From Luzula sylvatica (lineage: Eukaryota; Streptophyta; Magnoliopsida; Poales; Juncaceae): a stretch of 64,000 bases of DNA. The stretch's first letter is position 1, and the number at the start of each line of letters is the position of its first letter. Made by a program: the position numbers and the translations under genes. Below, piece by piece: positions 44,862 through 56,124 of the stretch. Where the stretch lies: contig OX326959.1 in assembly GCA_946800325.1 (NCBI GenBank), positions 27,201,615 to 27,265,614 of the forward strand, in the 5' to 3' direction. The notes under the pieces were generated by a model. That model worked only from the letters and a program-made list of their open reading frames with translations, made no database searches and had not been told where the DNA came from.

Positions 44862-47174
44862 TTACGTGACCAGCCCCACTGAGACGACGCATAACCTCAG
44901 GTTGTCGGTGGGGACTTCCTTGGTCCATATGTCTGCAGCATTCTTGGCACCTTGGATCTTCTCCAGCGATAAGACCCCGTCATTCACAAGTTCTCGGATG
45001 TAGTGATACTTCTGTTGGATGGACATCCAACTCACCGCCGTGCCTCCCATCGTGAAGACATAACCGAAAGTGCTCTTCCGACTATCCACATCACCTCCTA
45101 GGTCAGCATCTACAAAGCCTTGCAAACTCGTGCCACCTTTCTTGTAGCACAACGCCATGCTTGCAGTGCCCTTCAAGTATCTCAGTAGCCACTTAATCGC
45201 CTCCCAGTGCTCGATGTCGGGGTTCGCCATGAACCGGCTCACGACCCCCACCGCATGAGAAATGTCGGGTCTCGTGCACACCATGGCGTACATTAGGCTA
45301 CCCACTGCCGATGAATACGGCACGTTCTCCATCCTCTTCTTCTCCTCCGTGCATTTCTTGAACTTGTCGATCTTCTTGTACCACTGTCTTGGAGCCTGCT
45401 TTAAACTGTACATACTTTTCCTGAGCCTACACACAAGATCCTCCTTTCCCGGGATCTCGGAACCTTCAGGTTGCACCATATAGATGTCCTCCTCCAAATC
45501 GTCATGAAGGAACGCCGTATTGACATCAATTTGCTCGAAGTGTAAATCCTCCGTGGCTACAATACTTAACACCGTGCGAATAGTCGTCAGCTTCACCACC
45601 GGCGAGAACACCTCCGTGTAGTCGATTCCCTTCTTCTGAAGAAACCCCTTGACTACCAGCCTCGCCTTGTATCTCTTGCTGCCATCTGACTCGTCCTTCA
45701 CTCGGTAGACCCATTTGTTTTGCAGCGCCTTCTTGCCATCTGGCAACCGGGTAATTTCCCAAATATTATTCTTCCGGAGAGACGCAATCTCCTCTTTCAT
45801 CGCGCGCTCCCACTTGACCGAATCACCTCCGTGTACCGCCTCTCGGTAGCCTTCTGGTTCACCCGCATCGGTTAGCAGCAAATGATGGAGTGATGGTGAA
45901 TAACGGTTTGTAGGCTTAATTCTCCGGCTTGATCGTCTCAAAATCGGAGTTTCTGGGCTTTCGTCTTGCGCGATTTCAGGCACGTCTTCATCCCCATTTC
46001 CGGTCACATCCTGGACCGTAAACTCGTCTTCCTCGGGCTCGCTCGACTCGTCATTGCTCGTGATTTGATGGACACTCTCCTCCGGTTTCGATTCGCCTCC
46101 GGAACCGAACCTGTTCTTGTAGAGTTCCCCTTCATTAAAGGTTGCGTCTCTTGACCGAATTATTCTTCGACCTTCCTCGATCCAAAATCGATGACCAAAG
46201 TAATTCGATCCATAACCAATGAACACACATCTTTGGACCTTGGCGTCTAGTTTGTCCCTCTTCTCTGCATCGATATGGACATACGAGATGCTCCCAAAAA
46301 TTCACAAATGACCAAGAAAAATCTTCTTTCCTCTCCATTCTCTTCAGATAGCTCGAGGTTGATGAATTTCATCGGAGTACGGTTGATAAGGTATGCGGCC
46401 GTGCTAACCGCATCCGCCCAGAACATCTTCGGCAATCCCGCGTGCAATCGCATCGCCCTTGCCCGTTCATTCAGAGTTCGATTCATGCGTTCTGCCACCC
46501 CGTGCTGCTGAGGTCGATTTGGAACCGTCCGAATCTGCTTGATTCCTTGTTCCGCGCAAAATCCTCTGAAATCTGCACTATCGTACTCCCCTCCATTATC
46601 CGACTTTAAGCATTTCAGCTTTAAGACGGTCTCGGTCTCGACTTCTGCTTTCCACCTTTTGAACACATTAAACACGTCATATTTGTGTTTAATAAAATAG
46701 ATCCATACCTTCCGGGTTGAATCGTCGATAAAGGTGACGTCGTATCGTGACCCCCCGATAGACGTCGGTATGCACCAGGTCTAACTTCCCCATCTTGAGT
46801 TCTCGTACGGCCTTCGAAAAACTAACTCGTCTTTGCTTGCCGAGCATGCAGTTCTCACAGAAACCGGTTTGTACCGATATTACATTCGGTAACAGACACT
46901 TGGAAATCAACACTTGCATCCCTTCGTGACTCATGTGACCGAGCCGATTGTGCCATAACATCGGATCAGTCGCTGCTCCCGAAAACGCCAAACAATCTCC
47001 TCTATTATCGGTAAGATAGAGGGTTCCCGTCTTCGTACCTCTCGCTATCACCATGGCCCCCCTTACAATCTTCCACGACCCGTTCCCGAACACCGTCTTG
47101 TAGCCTTCGCTATCCATCTGCCCGACGGATATCAAGTTCTTCTTCAGACCGAGAATGTACCGAACTCCTCGCAA
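44862..47174 (-). pseudogene. Broken copia pol: integrase, reverse transcriptase, RNase H
   Basis: In minus-strand order: GAG-pre-integrase (LWHNRLGHMS and C..C of the zinc region); integrase core (LKSDNGGEY, GVAERMNRTL); then RT (WVYRVKDESDG, YKARLVVKGF, SLKQAPRQWYKK) and RNase H (VGSLMYAMVCTRPDI, GFVDADLGGD). Damage includes a small deletion with frameshift after HTDVY near 46765, a second frame change near 46230-46300, an in-frame deletion near 45360 that removes the YVDD active site, and another near 45020 that removes part of RNase H. It cannot encode active enzymes. Confidence 0.9.
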
Positions 47175-47261
47175 GATCCATCTAAATCCGTTGCTGGATT
47201 TTATCTGGACATCACCTAAGCCCGGTATGCTTAGAGGCTTTCCATATGCTAGGTGAACCTT

Positions 47262-48179
47262 TCATAAATCTCCTGATTTGAAATTTAAGAACTTATATTT
47301 TTGCGAGGTTGAGTGGAAGGATGCGCCAGAGTCCAAAACCCTTGACTCAACGGGGTTGTCGACACACAAGATGAGAGCGTCGTCCGTGTCCTGCTTGGTG
47401 ACAGCATTTGCAGAACTCGATTCCACCTTCTCTTTTCTCGGAATTTTGCAGTCCCTCTTCATGTGACCTTTCTTGCCACAATTCCAACACTCCAACTCGC
47501 CACGTGGTCTTGACTTGCTGCGTCCTCTCGACTTGGCTTGCCCGTGGTTGTTGCTCCTCTGGCCTTCGCGGCCTCGACTCTCTAAATTCAAAGCCGAACC
47601 CGAGGAACTCGAGGCTTCGCTCCGCTCCTTTCGCCAAATGTCGTCATTGAAGATGCGGTCCCGCACTTTCTCAAAGGTCAAATTCCCCTTGACGCCGATA
47701 ACGTCTACCGTCGTCGTCCAGCTCTCCGAAAGAGATGACAGTAGCATGAGTGCCTTCATCTCATCACCAAGGTTAAATTTGAAAGAGTCCAATTGGTTTG
47801 AAATAACCTTAAAAGCATTTAGATGCTCCGCAACAGATCCGCCCTCCGTCATTCGCAGATTGAAAAGACGGCGCACCAGATGCAGCTTGTTTAGCGAAGA
47901 TGGTTTCTCGTACATGTTGGACAACGTCTTCATGACCCCGAAAGCCGTCGTCTCCTTCGCTACGTTGAACGCCACGTTCTTGGCCAGCGATAATTGGATA
48001 TAGCTTAGCGCCTTGCGGTTCATCTTCTTCCACTTGCCTTCGTCCGTGATACTTTCCGGCCTTGTCTCGAATAGCGCATCTTTTAGGTCCTTCTGGAATA
48101 GCAACCCTTCTACTTGCATCTTCCAGTAACCGAAGTCACGCCCATCGAACCGGCGTATCGAAACCTTGTTCTCGTCCAT
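47262..48179 (-). CDS. Gag and protease start of copia element 2, ending at a nonsense codon
   Basis: This 305-codon frame starts 42 bp inside the right LTR boundary. It holds the copia Gag domain (YWKMQVEGLL, LVRRLFNLRM, HLNAFKVISNQL), a CCHC knuckle (CWNCGKKGHMKRDC) and the protease active site VLDSGASFHST. It stops at a TGA (47262-47264), but the same frame continues into the next pol segment at 47174. The stop is therefore most likely a point mutation within a formerly continuous gag-pol. Confidence 0.85.
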   Translation of the reverse strand: MDENKVSIRRFDGRDFGYWKMQVEGLLFQKDLKDALFETRPESITDEGKWKKMNRKALSYIQLSLAKNVAFNVAKETTAFGVMKTLSNMYEKPSSLNKLHLVRRLFNLRMTEGGSVAEHLNAFKVISNQLDSFKFNLGDEMKALMLLSSLSESWTTTVDVIGVKGNLTFEKVRDRIFNDDIWRKERSEASSSSGSALNLESRGREGQRSNNHGQAKSRGRSKSRPRGELECWNCGKKGHMKRDCKIPRKEKVESSSANAVTKQDTDDALILCVDNPVESRVLDSGASFHSTSQKYKFLNFKSGDL

Positions 48180-48220
48180 CTCTCGTCTGCTCGAACCTTA
48201 ACCTTTGCCCTGATACCACT

Positions 48221-48555
48221 TGTTAGGATCGTCGCCACAGACACACACGCAAGAACAACACATATTTTTACGTGGAAACCCCGAAGGAAAAAAACCACGG
48301 CCGCCGGCACTCAAACTATTTTACTATACTGGAGAAAGAGAGAATACAATTATTGGTATTTTTTGGAATGAATAAAACTCTAGCCTAGCCCTCTATTTAT
48401 AGTTAAACTCCTACCCAATACAAGGAAATAATCATTGCCTTAATTACCATTCAATCACGACAATAACAATATATGGAGAACTTTCCTATCTCTTCAAGGT
48501 TTCCTTTTTCTAATTTCCTAATCCTCGGGTTTCCAAAAGTCTCCATACCATAACA
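48221..48555 (-). repeat. 5' LTR of copia element 2
   Basis: 335 bp, TGTTAGGATC..CATAACA on the + strand. It is about 95-96% similar to the left LTR by eye and is followed by TSD GCTTT. Confidence 0.9.
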
Positions 48556-48560
48556 GCTTT

Positions 48561-49190
48561 GGCCACCGACGCTAGGTTAGGGTTTGTCCACGGAACGAAG
48601 ATGAGAGGGGAAAGAGGATAAAATGGTATATATATGCGTGACGGATTCATACTAAACTAAATAGAATTGGTTCCATGAACCATATGCAAATGAGATTAAG
48701 ACTTCCTAACAGCTCACGTGCACCACATACATGCAGCAAACGAACGGCCACGATCAAGAAGCACAATAAAACCTTCATCGGATGGCCCTAAAGAAAAGGG
48801 CTGACGTGGCCGAAGGGTTGAGCTGCAAATTCCCTTGTATTATAATTCTTTTAAGATATGTTTTTTTTTTTAATTAGAAGATTGTTTCTCTGTTTGTATT
48901 AATGAAGAAGAGTTACAAGGTAGCTAGATAACAAGGAGTGAGATAAAACACACTATTAATTCCCTACCTTAACTATATTTCATGAATTACATTTTTCTTT
49001 TGTTTTTTTCTTAAGTAGATCCTAGAGCACGAAACATGTTAGTGTTCTTTGAGATATAAATTGTTATTGGAAGAAGTAGATAGTTTACATGGGATGAGAT
49101 ACAAAGAAAATATAAAATAACACTAGGCACATTCATGTGGATTAGGCAATGAAATCATAGATCTTAAAACTAAATTATAACCTAGCTAAT
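48561..49190. other. Intergenic, no gene seen
   Basis: The first part continues the sequence interrupted by copia element 2 (CTTTGGCCACCGACGCTAGG). The rest is AT-rich and non-coding. Confidence 0.4.
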
Positions 49191-50607
49191 TGTTGGTTAA
49201 TTCTAACTTAGAGGGGGGTGAATAGGTAAACCTAGTATGCAATTTTCCAAATGAGGTATACAAATTCTAAATTAATGCGGAAGCTAAAATAGTATGAATT
49301 AAATTATGCAATTATCGAACAAATTGAACACAAGATGTTTGATGACGGAGTTCGGTAGGTGGTTGCTTTGTAGCTTTAACTCACCGTCTACTTGCTCAAT
49401 CGACCGATTCGATTGAATACAAGTACCTACGTCTCCGGAGATGCCTTGTGCCTTTTCGGTTTTCGATTGAATTCCCGAATCACTCGTACAAGGTTTTGCC
49501 TAGATCGATTTATACGTATTTCTATCGATCTATAGCGGGCTTTACAATCTTTGTACTAGCCTATTATAATTATCTAATACGAACTACACGTGATCGGTCG
49601 CGCAAGCTGGGAATCGTATTTGATGCAAGAGGAGGATATAATAATCTATAAGAATGTTTAGAAGATTATAAGCTCAAGGTATTTAGCAATGTTTCTCTCT
49701 TTTGAATGTCAAAATATGATGGTTGAAGTAAGTGAGAGAAATGAGGGAAGGGTTCTATTTATAGAATACATAAACCCTTCCCTTAACTTGCTTTTTCTGC
49801 ACAGTCCGTTACAATGGACATGTAGTCCGTTACAATGGACCATAAGTCAAACTAGCCGTTACAGCCAATATATTCGAATTATTACAAAGTCCGTTACAAC
49901 GGAAGAATGTCCGTTACAACGGACTACAGTATTAAGATGCTCGTTATAACGAACTACAGAGCCCGTTATAACGAACTACAGAGCCCGTTATAACGGACAT
50001 CATCCTGTGACTTCACTTCATATTGGTTTTAATTTCCGTTATAACGGAGAACACTCCGTTACAACGATAAGAGCCTTTCCGTTGCAACGGATTGGTTAAT
50101 CCGTTACAACGGACGGGAAGAGAAAATGTAGTGTACTGAAGTGAGTTCAATGGACTATACGGTTTTCTGCCATTCTTGAGTAGGACAAGGAGTTCCGTTA
50201 CAACATACATAGAGTTCCGTTATAACGGAAGTCTTATTTTTGTCAGCCTTATTTTTGATGAATTTAGAATAGATTTCTTTGACTTATTTTGAGCTTAATA
50301 TTTCATAAACAAGGTTAGGGATACCTATAAATTTTTTGGTGATTTGTATGATATCCCAACTTGCGGAATCTTCGATGTTTTGATTCCGTGATTCTTCAAT
50401 GTCTTGATTTTTTGTGTATCTTCGCGATTATTCGACGTCTTGATCCTTGGTGTCCTCACTATGCTTGATTGATCTTTACTTGTGTTTATCTTGATCTTCT
50501 TATTTGCATTTTGTACCTATATCTCCTACACGTTGTACTTGATAGAATTATTAGTAATATCGACATTGTTTTTGAGATAATCAAACAACCGGAAATTTGA
50601 ACCAACA
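49191..50607 (+). repeat. Sirevirus-like solo LTR with a CCGTTATAACGG palindrome cluster
   Basis: The 1,417-bp segment starts TGTTGGTTAATTC and ends GAACCAACA, with LTR-like inverted tips. Near its start is TTAGAGGGGGGTGAATAGG, a phrase I associate with Sirevirus LTRs. About fifteen copies of CCGTTA(T/C)AACGG or half-sites lie at 49805-50228, perfect at 49985-49996, 50036-50047 and 50217-50228. The flanking 5-mers CTAAT and ATAAT match at four of five bases. No internal region remains, so it is a solo LTR. Confidence 0.65.
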
Positions 50608-50639
50608 ATAATATCCAAGATTGAAGAATAATTTAACTT

Positions 50640-51010
50640 GATGCCACTACGAGGACCAGCATTCGGGCTTTTTTCTTGAAGATTATATTATTTCGCTCTT
50701 TCGAAATTGACCATACACAAGCAGTCCCATGAACGTTTCGCGTGCTCCTTCTTTGGCGTATCTCGTTTGTTGTGTATATAAGCCCAAGCTTGAATGAAAA
50801 ATTCTTGATGTCCGATGTTGATAGTGCATAGCTGAAAACAATGTATCGTGGAAGGACTTCGCACAAAAAAGTGGGTTGTTATTTCTAATGTTTCGATACA
50901 TAATGTACAAATATTTTGATGTGCCAGTCTCGTTTCCTCATGTTTTCATGTGTAAGAATATGATCGTGCCCGACAATCCATAAGAAGCGTCTTATTTTAA
51001 GTGGAATGTG
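50640..51010 (-). pseudogene. LINE reverse transcriptase C-terminal remnant
   Basis: On the minus strand, IPLKIRRFLWIVGHDHILTHENMRKRDW resembles the zinc-binding tail of plant LINE reverse transcriptases (pattern FLWxxxHxxILTxxNxRKR), split here over two motifs. CVWSISKERNNIIFKKKAR downstream fits the usual WxxWKERNNRIF end. Stops interrupt it. The assignment rests on these two motifs only. Confidence 0.5.
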
Positions 51011-51318
51011 TCATTTCTAAACTTGACTAGGTCATTCTATAATAATGCTTGTGTTGGTAATTAAGTCATACACGTTTGTTTGTTTTGAACGTGGCATCAT
51101 CGTCATAAGTGTGAGCTTGTATTAGAACCTTATAGATTGGGGATAATTTAGTAAGGTCTTTAATAAAATACGACGCAATAGTTGTTGAAATATTTGCATT
51201 GTACATGGCCGATCCAATCTCAAAGATGTCTTTGACATAACTTGTCCAAAGCGCTTTTCTTTCGAAATATAGCTTTAAAAGTCATTTCAGTAATAGACTA
51301 TTATTTTGGCACTCGAGA

Positions 51319-51830
51319 TCAAGCAATATGCATAAGAAGTGCATGATAAATACCACCAAAGCCTATGAATGTAGAGAAAATTAAGTGAAGTACTCCCAAT
51401 ACAAAGTATGGAAAGGTGTCTACAACTCTCCCTGTTGGGCATGTCCCCCAACCTAGAGTAAAAATCATCACTTGTTCATACATATATTTTTCTGGTACAA
51501 AATACACAACTTCAAATAAATTCATTGCCCCATCCCGGAGTACGATTAATCCAGCATGGGCTACGTGAGCTCCAAGTAGTTTACTGGACAAATTGATAAG
51601 TCTACTATTCCCGGCCCACCAAGCAAAATCAGTAGTTTCTTGGTCGCAGCTAGGTAGAGCTAAAGTTCCATTAGAGAGTGTTTCCACGTGGTAAAACCTC
51701 CTCATGGAATATATGGTTTTCATGAGGGTGGTCATGAGCTGTCATCCAAGCACGAATACCTTCGCTTAAAAAGATATTTTCGGTGTAGAAAGTCTCAAAT
51801 TCAGGATCTTTCGCTGCATGTATTTCTTGA
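51319..51830 (-). pseudogene. psbC: Nuclear insert of plastid DNA: end of psbD and start of psbC
   Basis: On the minus strand, 51830 to about 51690 reads as the C-terminus of photosystem II D2 ([20 protein letters not shown], then HEEVLPRGN). It overlaps in another frame the N-terminus of CP43 ([77 protein letters not shown]). The psbD/psbC overlap is the normal plastid arrangement. Many substitutions, a small deletion around TLGWG and a stop at 51319 show it is an old, non-functional nuclear copy. Confidence 0.88.
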
Positions 51831-52563
51831 GAAACAAAGTATGTATATATGTATGTATTTGTATTGCATATTTCGTACCCGTTTTTTTAATTTAAGTGTT
51901 ATTTTTTGGGTTATACTTGTATTTGAATTTCTTATATATTTCTTATTCGTGTTCCTATATATTTATTTCGTATTTCGTATTTGTAGTATAGAGTTTAGGT
52001 TTTAGGGTTTTAGGTTTTGGGTTTTGGAGCTAGGGTTGAGGTTTTCCTATTTAGGGTCGAGGGTTAGGTTTTAGTGAGAATTCATTATTCCTAATTAATG
52101 TTTAGTATATTGTATTCTTTTTTTTGTATGGTTTGTGGCATCAGTCTTCTTTTTTGGTTTTCGTATTTTTTTTCGTATTTCGTTATTCGTATTTCGTTAT
52201 TCACAATCGTATTTTCATTTATATTCTATTTATATTGCAAATTATTTTTTGTATTTCTTATCAGAACAATTGTAACTTGTAAGATGTCAACTTTTGTAAA
52301 TTAGAATTATATATTATTATAAATATAAATATAAATTAGAACTTCTGTGAACTGGAAAAAGGATGGGCACGTGTCGATTTTTTATGACATTTTTAAGATA
52401 AGATAAGATAAAATAAAATAAAATAAATAAAATAAGATAAGATTTGTAGTTTTGCTGTTACTAATTATACAAAATTGTACTACCATGTACCAAACACCCC
52501 AGTTTTGAACGGGACATTTTAGTAGGAAGTAAAATTAATTGTTGGTAAAATTAAATTGCTTAT
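51831..52563. other. Intergenic, T-rich
   Basis: T-rich sequence with TTCGTATTTCG-type repeats and a telomere-like TTTAGGGTTTTAGG stretch near 51990-52020. It contains GAACGGGACATTTT near 52508, similar to NPF-D upstream sequence at 56212. No gene is seen. Confidence 0.4.
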
Positions 52564-52695
52564 ATTCTGTGTTGCACAAATATCGATATGACGATACGAT
52601 GACGCATATCGGATACGGCGATACGACAATTTAATATATAATATATGATACAATATAAATACGGCGATACAAGTAAATTCGATTTTTTGAAGTAT
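52564..52695. repeat. Diverged copy of the 141-bp GATACGGCG element
   Basis: It starts TCTGTGTTGCACAAATATCG and carries CGGATACGGCGATACGACAATTTAA-like sequence parallel to 22204-22344. Its right end is lost where the Helitron begins. Confidence 0.55.
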
Positions 52696-53119
52696 AATTA
52701 ATCCTACTATAATATTTTACAAACACTTTTCTCAAATATAATAATGCCACGTCAGATACCACCTCATTTTTACCCAACCGGATTTCAAATCAGTCGCTAA
52801 ACTCTAATTAAATATCCCACGTCAGAAGCGTCTCCCGATCTTTTAGTTCTTTTGAAGAGTTTTAACCTTCACGCCTTGTACCAATGGCTTTCAATACCGA
52901 TGGCTTTCAATAATAAAGAAAAGAAAAAAACGCCTCGCCTCCCAGTCTTCACGCCTCGCGCACAGAGGGAGTCTCCATCTCTTCACGCCTCGCGCCGATT
53001 CATTACGCTGACAAAAACTCACGCCATCCTGACCCGAGCCACCGTTTGTACTCCGCCGGAAGTGAGAAGAACCACCTCAAGTTCCTATTTTTGACTTTTC
53101 TGGGAGATACTTTCTTTTT

Positions 53120-53450
53120 CTCGGGCTAATCACAATTAAATTTACGAAATTTTGCCCTAATTATTTTCTTTTCAGTGCTGGCAAGTAGAATTATAATTTT
53201 CTTCTTATAAAATTTAGGGTTTTAAGCATTGCATGCCTAATTGGTAGTTCTTCTTCAGTTAATTTCAGCAAACTTGAGGTAATTTCTGGTGTTAATAAGG
53301 ATTAAATTTACGAAATCTTGCTTTATTTAGTTTTTTCCTGTTGCTGGCCAGTTGAAATTTTTTTTTCTTCTTCTGAAATTTAGGATTTGAATTTGTGTGC
53401 CTAATTGGTGGTGATACTTCAGGTAATTTCGACATCTCGAGGTAATTCAA
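53120..53450 (+). repeat. 165-bp diverged tandem duplication in the Helitron
   Basis: Two units share ATTAAATTTACGAAAT, GCTGGC, GTTGAAATT-like, GCCTAATTGGT and a terminal GAGGTAATT. AG|GTAA junction-like words recur at about 53277, 53419, 53437, 54125, 54205 and 54231, which look like joined splice acceptor and donor sites. Confidence 0.5.
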
Positions 53451-54546
53451 ATATTTTTCCTTTATTTCTTATTTATACATTAAATTTTAAAATTTTGATA
53501 CTATTTGAACAGATTGCTTCTTTGGGAATTCGAAATGCAAATGGTCTCCTATTGAAAGGGAGGGAAAAAGGCAATGCAATCGAATGCTATTTTACAAAAG
53601 GTTTGGACGAAACTTAATTATTCTATCAATTAAAATCATTCTAAAAATTGGATAATTAATGGCAGAATAAGTTCGATGGATTTTCATTGCAAAGCGACTA
53701 ATTTCTCCCCTCACTGGTGTCGTCTCTTCTGAAAGAGAGGTACGGCCGACAATTACCTACCTACTCATTATTAATTAAGGCCCTAATTTCTAGAATAGCT
53801 GCTTTGAGACCCAAAAAAAGATGAGTACCAAGGAGAACTTAATATTTAATATCATTTTGTGAATTTTTACTTTAATCCCTATGATGATACTCTCTGCTAT
53901 TTTCTTTCAATATCAAATAATATTAAAATCGGGGGCTAAATCGAAAAAATTCCACCTTTAATTTGTAATTGCAAATTTGCAATATAGTTCTCACTTTATT
54001 TTTTTCAGGTTGATTTTAAAATATTTTCATTCGCTATTTTTTGTACAAATTTAGAAAATATAGTTTTTTTTATTTTAAAATAATTTCAGAGTTTTAGAGG
54101 TTGAAGATTGCGAGCAAATTTTCAGGTAATTTAAAAAAATGCTTCGGTTAGGTGTTGTTTTCTAAATTTCTCAAAGTATTTTGGCTTATTGAGATATTTC
54201 AGGTCATTTCCCATATCGAGCGAAATTTCAGGTAATTTAAATTTAAGTCGTCATTAATTTGCGAGCCTTTAATTTGAATTAATGATCTTTAAATTAATTT
54301 TTTTAACCTTCTATTTATAAATGAATGAAATAAAGAAGAAGAATTTGGACAAAACCAGAAAAGAAGGGCATATATAATATTTACTCGGGCTGTGCGTGAT
54401 AATTTTCTTTGTCTTATTCAGAATCATGTTTTTGATTATTAGTGAATGAATTAACGAAATGAGTGTTAAATTCTCTTCTGAATAGCACACTGCAGGTTGT
54501 CTGCATTTATTCGTTGTATTTTTGAATAATTTTTCATTTTGTAAGT

Positions 54547-54828
54547 GTTCGTACGAGGACCAGTTGGTAATGGTGATGACCAGGATCCTACTGCTGAGTC
54601 AGAGAAGTATAAAAAACTGGACCCGTCCATTCGTGACGAAATGGATTTCCATGAACATTTTCATTTTTCCTTTGTCATACTAATTTCTTGTTTGTTGAAT
54701 TATCGATTATACTTATAATGTTAATTAAATCAATTACAGACGATATTGAAGAGCTTCGTGGTAAACGGGGCTGAGCCTATCAAACCCAAGAAGTTTTCGT
54801 CTTATATGCCTCTTGCTCCAGTGATGAG
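54547..54828 (+). pseudogene. Exon-like fragments of an unrecognised gene inside the Helitron
   Basis: An open stretch from 54547 reads VRGPVGNGDDQDPTAESEKY and onward to IRDEMDFHEHF. An exon-like piece at 54740-54828 is bounded by TTACAG and AG|GTGAGG and reads SFVVNGAEPIKPKKFSSYMP in one frame. I do not recognise the family. Higher GC and splice signals than the surroundings suggest captured host exons. Confidence 0.4.
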
Positions 54829-56124
54829 GTGAGGTGTCAATTTTTTTCAAAAATACCCTTTTTCATTTTCATTTATTTTATTTAAATTAATTAACCAAGT
54901 GTAAAAAAATTGATTTTTTACATATAAAGAAGTCACAAGGTAGACCCAAATTCTTTTGTGGTCACTTTTGACGATAAAGCTGCTCGATATTTGGTATGGA
55001 AATATATACATAACATTTACGAATGGAAGGCCCTTCATTTTTATTTTTATTTAATTTCAATTTATTATACTTATTTGAATTTGATCAATTAGGTGCCTAT
55101 ACATAGGAGAATTTAAGTGGAGATTGGTACGTTTTATTCTGACATTGAAAGTGGAGATTGGTACGTATACTAACTTCAAAGCTTAATCAAAAGGATAAGA
55201 ATTTTGACATTGAAAAATTACACATTCATGGCGGGTTTCATATATGCCCATGAAAAGACCAAAAGTTACAAACTATTATTCATAATTATGATGGAAAAAT
55301 TATTCGAAAAAAGTTGCAAGCTATTTTTGATAATAATGGGTTCTTTTGAAACAGGAAACTATTCAAATTAATTTGAAAAATGCTCTTGAAGAGATGAACA
55401 TCAACAGAGATATGATACATGGAAATTTGACTTGCTGAAAATGAGGTATACATTAATCTTATATATTTTTTATTATCGATACTAAAATTATCTTTTTTAT
55501 TATGAGAAGATAAAAGAGAAGATTGGTTTTGGAAGACTGAATACAAATGAGGGAAGGACCAAAAATGCAAATTTCAAATTACTCGGGTATGTATGATATT
55601 TCCAAGAAGGAAGAAGAATTTCTACCATTAAGATTGTCTCCAAAATTATTAAGGGCTAATTAAAATTAGTCATATGATATTATGTACGACATGTTTTGTA
55701 TATAATTGGTTATCGGGGGATGTGAAACAGTTTGTATTATAATTCTGGGATTGTTTGTATTGCAAATGTAATTAATCTTTTAGCCCCAAGCATGAACTAA
55801 AATAAGAAAGTAGGCATGTAATAATATGATAAGATAAATATTAAACAAAAGCATGACAAAGAGGAATGCATGATTTATTTGAATTGAACGGCACTGATGA
55901 TCACGTTTCAATAATAAGGAAATTTTTATAATTACCCTCTATCCTTGGGTTATTGAAAATTGTATAATTACCCTCCACTCTTGGCTAAATGATTTATTTT
56001 TCAGCCTTAGGTTATTGTATTTTTCTTGACAAATAAAATACTAAATGATTTATTTTTCAAAATGTTTTATCATGACAATGACAATTGTAGTATGTCCGTA
56101 GCGAAGTCGCGGGTATTTTACTAG

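Larger units (their letters stand above)
44431..48555 (-). mobile_element. Ty1/copia retrotransposon with deletions (copia element 2)
   Basis: The 4,125-bp element has LTRs at 44431-44775 and 48221-48555, TG..CA ends and a 5-bp TSD GCTTT (44426-44430, 48556-48560). It reads on the minus strand. The primer-binding site beside the right LTR, TGGTATCAGGGCA on the minus strand, fits initiator tRNA-Met. A purine tract (AAGTGGGAGAT on the minus strand) abuts the left LTR. Gag-protease and pol remain but are broken. The LTRs differ by roughly 15 substitutions and a 10-bp indel, so it is older than copia element 1. Confidence 0.93.
52702..56124 (+). mobile_element. Non-autonomous Helitron with captured gene-like sequence
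   Basis: The left end TCCTACTATAATATTTT follows an A (52701) and leads into ATGCCACGTCAG, a start familiar from plant Helitrons. The right end has a small GC hairpin (GCGA AG TCGC, 56101-56110), then GGGTATTTTA and the terminal CTAG (56121-56124), followed by T (56125). This is the expected 5'-TC..hairpin..CTRR-3' structure in an A/T target, with no TSD. The 3.4-kb interior has no Rep/helicase but contains gene-like pieces with splice signals. It lies in the upstream region of NPF-D. Confidence 0.72.

Noticed and set aside
44677..48371. Plus-strand frames of 60-176 codons across copia element 2
   Set aside because: They are antisense shadows of gag-pol and the LTR.
51985..52060. Interstitial telomere repeat
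   Set aside because: TTTAGGGTTTTAGG occurs only briefly and irregularly within T-rich sequence; there is no true TTTAGGG array.
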